The translations under genes were made by a program, and so were the position numbers. The notes beneath the pieces are model-generated. The model worked only from the letters and a program-made list of their open reading frames with translations. It had not been told where the DNA came from and made no database searches. A stretch of DNA of 64,000 nt from Gymnorhina tibicen (Eukaryota > Chordata > Aves > Passeriformes > Artamidae), in the NCBI GenBank assembly GCA_013399875.1, contig VXAZ01000602.1:928153-992152 (forward strand). Reading direction: 5' to 3'. Below, one piece after another: positions 62,001-64,000 of the stretch (position 1 is its first letter; each line of letters starts with the position of its first letter).

Positions 62001-64000
62001 TTTGTTACCTTCTTGGTTTGCTGAACCACTAAACATTTTCCAGCAAATTAAACACTCGTGCCGCATTACTAACAACCAAGATTCTCAAAAACAGCTCATG
62101 TTACAGATTTCCCTCTTACCAATGGGGTCTTGAAGGGCTATGAAAGACCTTTTAAGCATATTTAAGCACCGTAATTTTTAGTGTTTTGATGAATACAGTA
62201 TTTTTGCTATATATAACTATGGGGGGGAAAAAACCCAGACTGTGAAATTCACAGACTGAAAGATCATTTCTAAGTAACACTTACCCTAACTACCATAAAA
62301 CAGCTCAGACGAGTCCACACAGTGCTCACATTTCTATCCTTCACTTTCTGCCGCTCCAACATTCAAAATTTCATACCAAACACAAACCTACTGTTCTTTT
62401 TCTTCCAATATTTCGTCATTACAGCTCCGAGAATCACTAGCCTTGCTACTGCTTACAAACAGGAGAGAGCATGAAACTTATTTCCCCAAGCCATATATAA
62501 GCCAAAGATTCAAAACATTAATCTCAGACATACCATTCTGCATCTAAGTGATTTCCCAGGACGAACAGCAACAAATGGCACAACAGCTCACAGTCACATC
62601 TCCAAAACATGTCTCTACATAACATCACCTACAAAACTTCTTGCTACCAGCAATGTGTATCCACTGCTTCTTGGAAAACCTACATAGTCCAGTGCTATTA
62701 AATCTAAATTACCTTCCTGCTAAGGTTCAAGCCTTCTAACATCTGACAAAGACTCCATGCAACTCAGAAAATCTGATAGCTTGTACTCATTTGGAAGTAG
62801 GATGGGGTCATAGTCACCACTCAAACTTTGTAGTCACGAAATGGAAACTCTCAGTGTAGTAAAATTACATTTAAGGAGGAAAAAGATTGAAATCTATGAT
62901 TTCTTATCTGGCTTTCCTGCAATAAGGTTGTAATTTGGTATTATGGAGGACTCTGAGAAAAGACTGGATAAATAACCAGTCCATTTCTAATTTACAACCA
63001 TGAATTTGCATATGAAATTATAGAGGAATATTTGGATATTACATTATAGCCACATTAAGTATCCTTTATATTCAACTGGTAGTGCAATAGAAATGCAACA
63101 GAGAAACAAATTCTCACCCATGGGTAATTACTATCTCCCTGCCTAAATTCCCAATCCCTTCTTGTCCTATAGTAATATTCACTTTTCTGTGTTTCTCAGA
63201 CATGAGTGATTGCTTCTGTTTGAAGCCTCATGTTGTAAACATTCGTGTGAAGAGAAAAGCTCAGTAAGCAAGACAGTTTTGGAATAAGGAACCTGAGTCA
63301 CATATCAGTGTCACCATAATCCCCAGAAGCTGGCCTGTTCCTGTGGAGCAGTCTCTGACCTTGCAGACTCCAAACTTCCCTGTCTATGAAGTTTAGTTAT
63401 TTTCTCCCACCCCAAAACATTTGGGGCAAACAAATGTTTATTTTCCCAGTCAGTATCTCCAAAAGACCAAGCATTCCTTCGGATTTTTTTTAATTCCATA
63501 CCAATGCTGCGTGGAAACTTTTGAAAAAAACAATCTCTTTTTGAAACGTTCTCTCTTCCTTGTTGAAAAAGAATGGCAATCACAGAAGTCTGCACAAAGG
63601 GGAGGAAGAAATCCAACATAAAAAGTACCATGTCTTTAAATATATGTCATTGATACATATAAACACAAGTGCTGCCTTGCTGCCAAAGGCCACGGAAGAG
63701 ATAGCAAGACAAACAAGAATGAAAAAGGAAGGTCTTGTTTGTTCTGATAATCTAACCCACAATCCTTCCATTTAGGGGGGAAAAAATACATGTACCATGT
63801 ACTGAAAATGAGATTTTGCCACAGCATCTCAGCAAAAGAAGTGAGGAAGGATTCAGCAGCTGCAATACGAGCAGGAGGGAGGGTCAGGATTACAAAATTT
63901 GTAATTCCCCCCCACCACAATGAGCCACTGGCAACACTGTACAGAGAGGAACACCGGGGATCTGCTTCCTTCCAGGAAGAAAGCTTCAGCACTGCCAGGA
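50002..64000 (-). other. Upstream intron of HELZ (5' UTR intron), partial, 14 kb
   Basis: No HELZ coding sequence and no other gene is recognisable. The open frames are short and unrelated to proteins I know. The stretch holds the CR1 copy at about 52690-53250, an AT-rich inverted stretch near 53708-53727, and a CpG-enriched patch at about 61084-61792. A GC-rich CpG island of the sort expected at the HELZ promoter is not seen, so the main promoter probably lies to the right of the window. Confidence 0.7.
52690..53250 (+). mobile_element. CR1 LINE fragment, 5'-truncated, avian type
   Basis: The segment follows the CR1 3' part in order: gattgccccgctgtgct, then cagttctgggctcct, then gggctcagcctggagaaaaggaggct, then gaggaaaaatttcttcactg, then ttggaatgggctacccagg, then ccatccctggaagtgctcaa, and finally ggttggactcaaccttcaagg with ttttccaacct and ttcatagaatcat. 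These belong to the end of the reverse-transcriptase region and the 3' UTR of CR1. The copy lacks most of the element, is not intact, and lies antisense to HELZ. Ends are approximate. Confidence 0.93.

Noticed and set aside
63311..63631. 106-codon minus-strand open frame near the right edge
   Set aside because: No known domain, no supporting splice structure, and other frames overlap it. Consistent with chance.

Overview
The window is vertebrate nuclear DNA, most likely from a bird. It is AT-rich and dominated by introns. It carries one truncated CR1 retroposon of avian type, an ancient MIR/L3-like SINE and several microsatellites, and it has very few other recognisable repeats. No bacterial-type genes, CRISPR array, rRNA or tRNA is visible.

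One gene explains all the coding sequence: HELZ, the UPF1-like superfamily 1 RNA helicase with a CCCH zinc finger, read on the minus strand. I place 21 coding exons between 49983 (start codon) and 1232, all with GT-AG borders and compatible phases. They join into 3384 nt, or 1128 codons, with no frameshift or stop. From the N-terminus the order is: TPR-like helical region (coding exons 1-5), CCCH finger (exons 6-7), linker and beta-rich regulatory part (exons 8-12), two RecA-like helicase lobes (exons 13-20), and a PAM2 motif for poly(A)-binding protein (exon 21). The long proline/glutamine-rich C-terminal part known in HELZ proteins lies beyond the left edge. The right-hand 14 kb (50002-64000) is upstream intron. 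The first coding exon has a splice acceptor 18 nt before the ATG, so at least one noncoding 5' exon and the promoter lie farther upstream.

Layout: 1-1231 intron (partial); 1232-24127 exons 21-12 (helicase lobes and PAM2); 27943-38222 exons 11-7 (linker and zinc finger); 40930-50001 exons 6-1 (N-terminal region, including a 37-nt microexon); 50002-64000 upstream intron with the CR1 copy and a CpG-enriched patch near 61.1-61.8 kb.

I found no previously undescribed system. The points most worth a second look are two NAGNAG tandem splice acceptors (one beside helicase motif Ia), the frame-shifting 37-nt microexon, a 56-bp tandem duplication close to exon 19, a perfect 26-bp palindrome, and the CpG-enriched patch upstream of the first coding exon.
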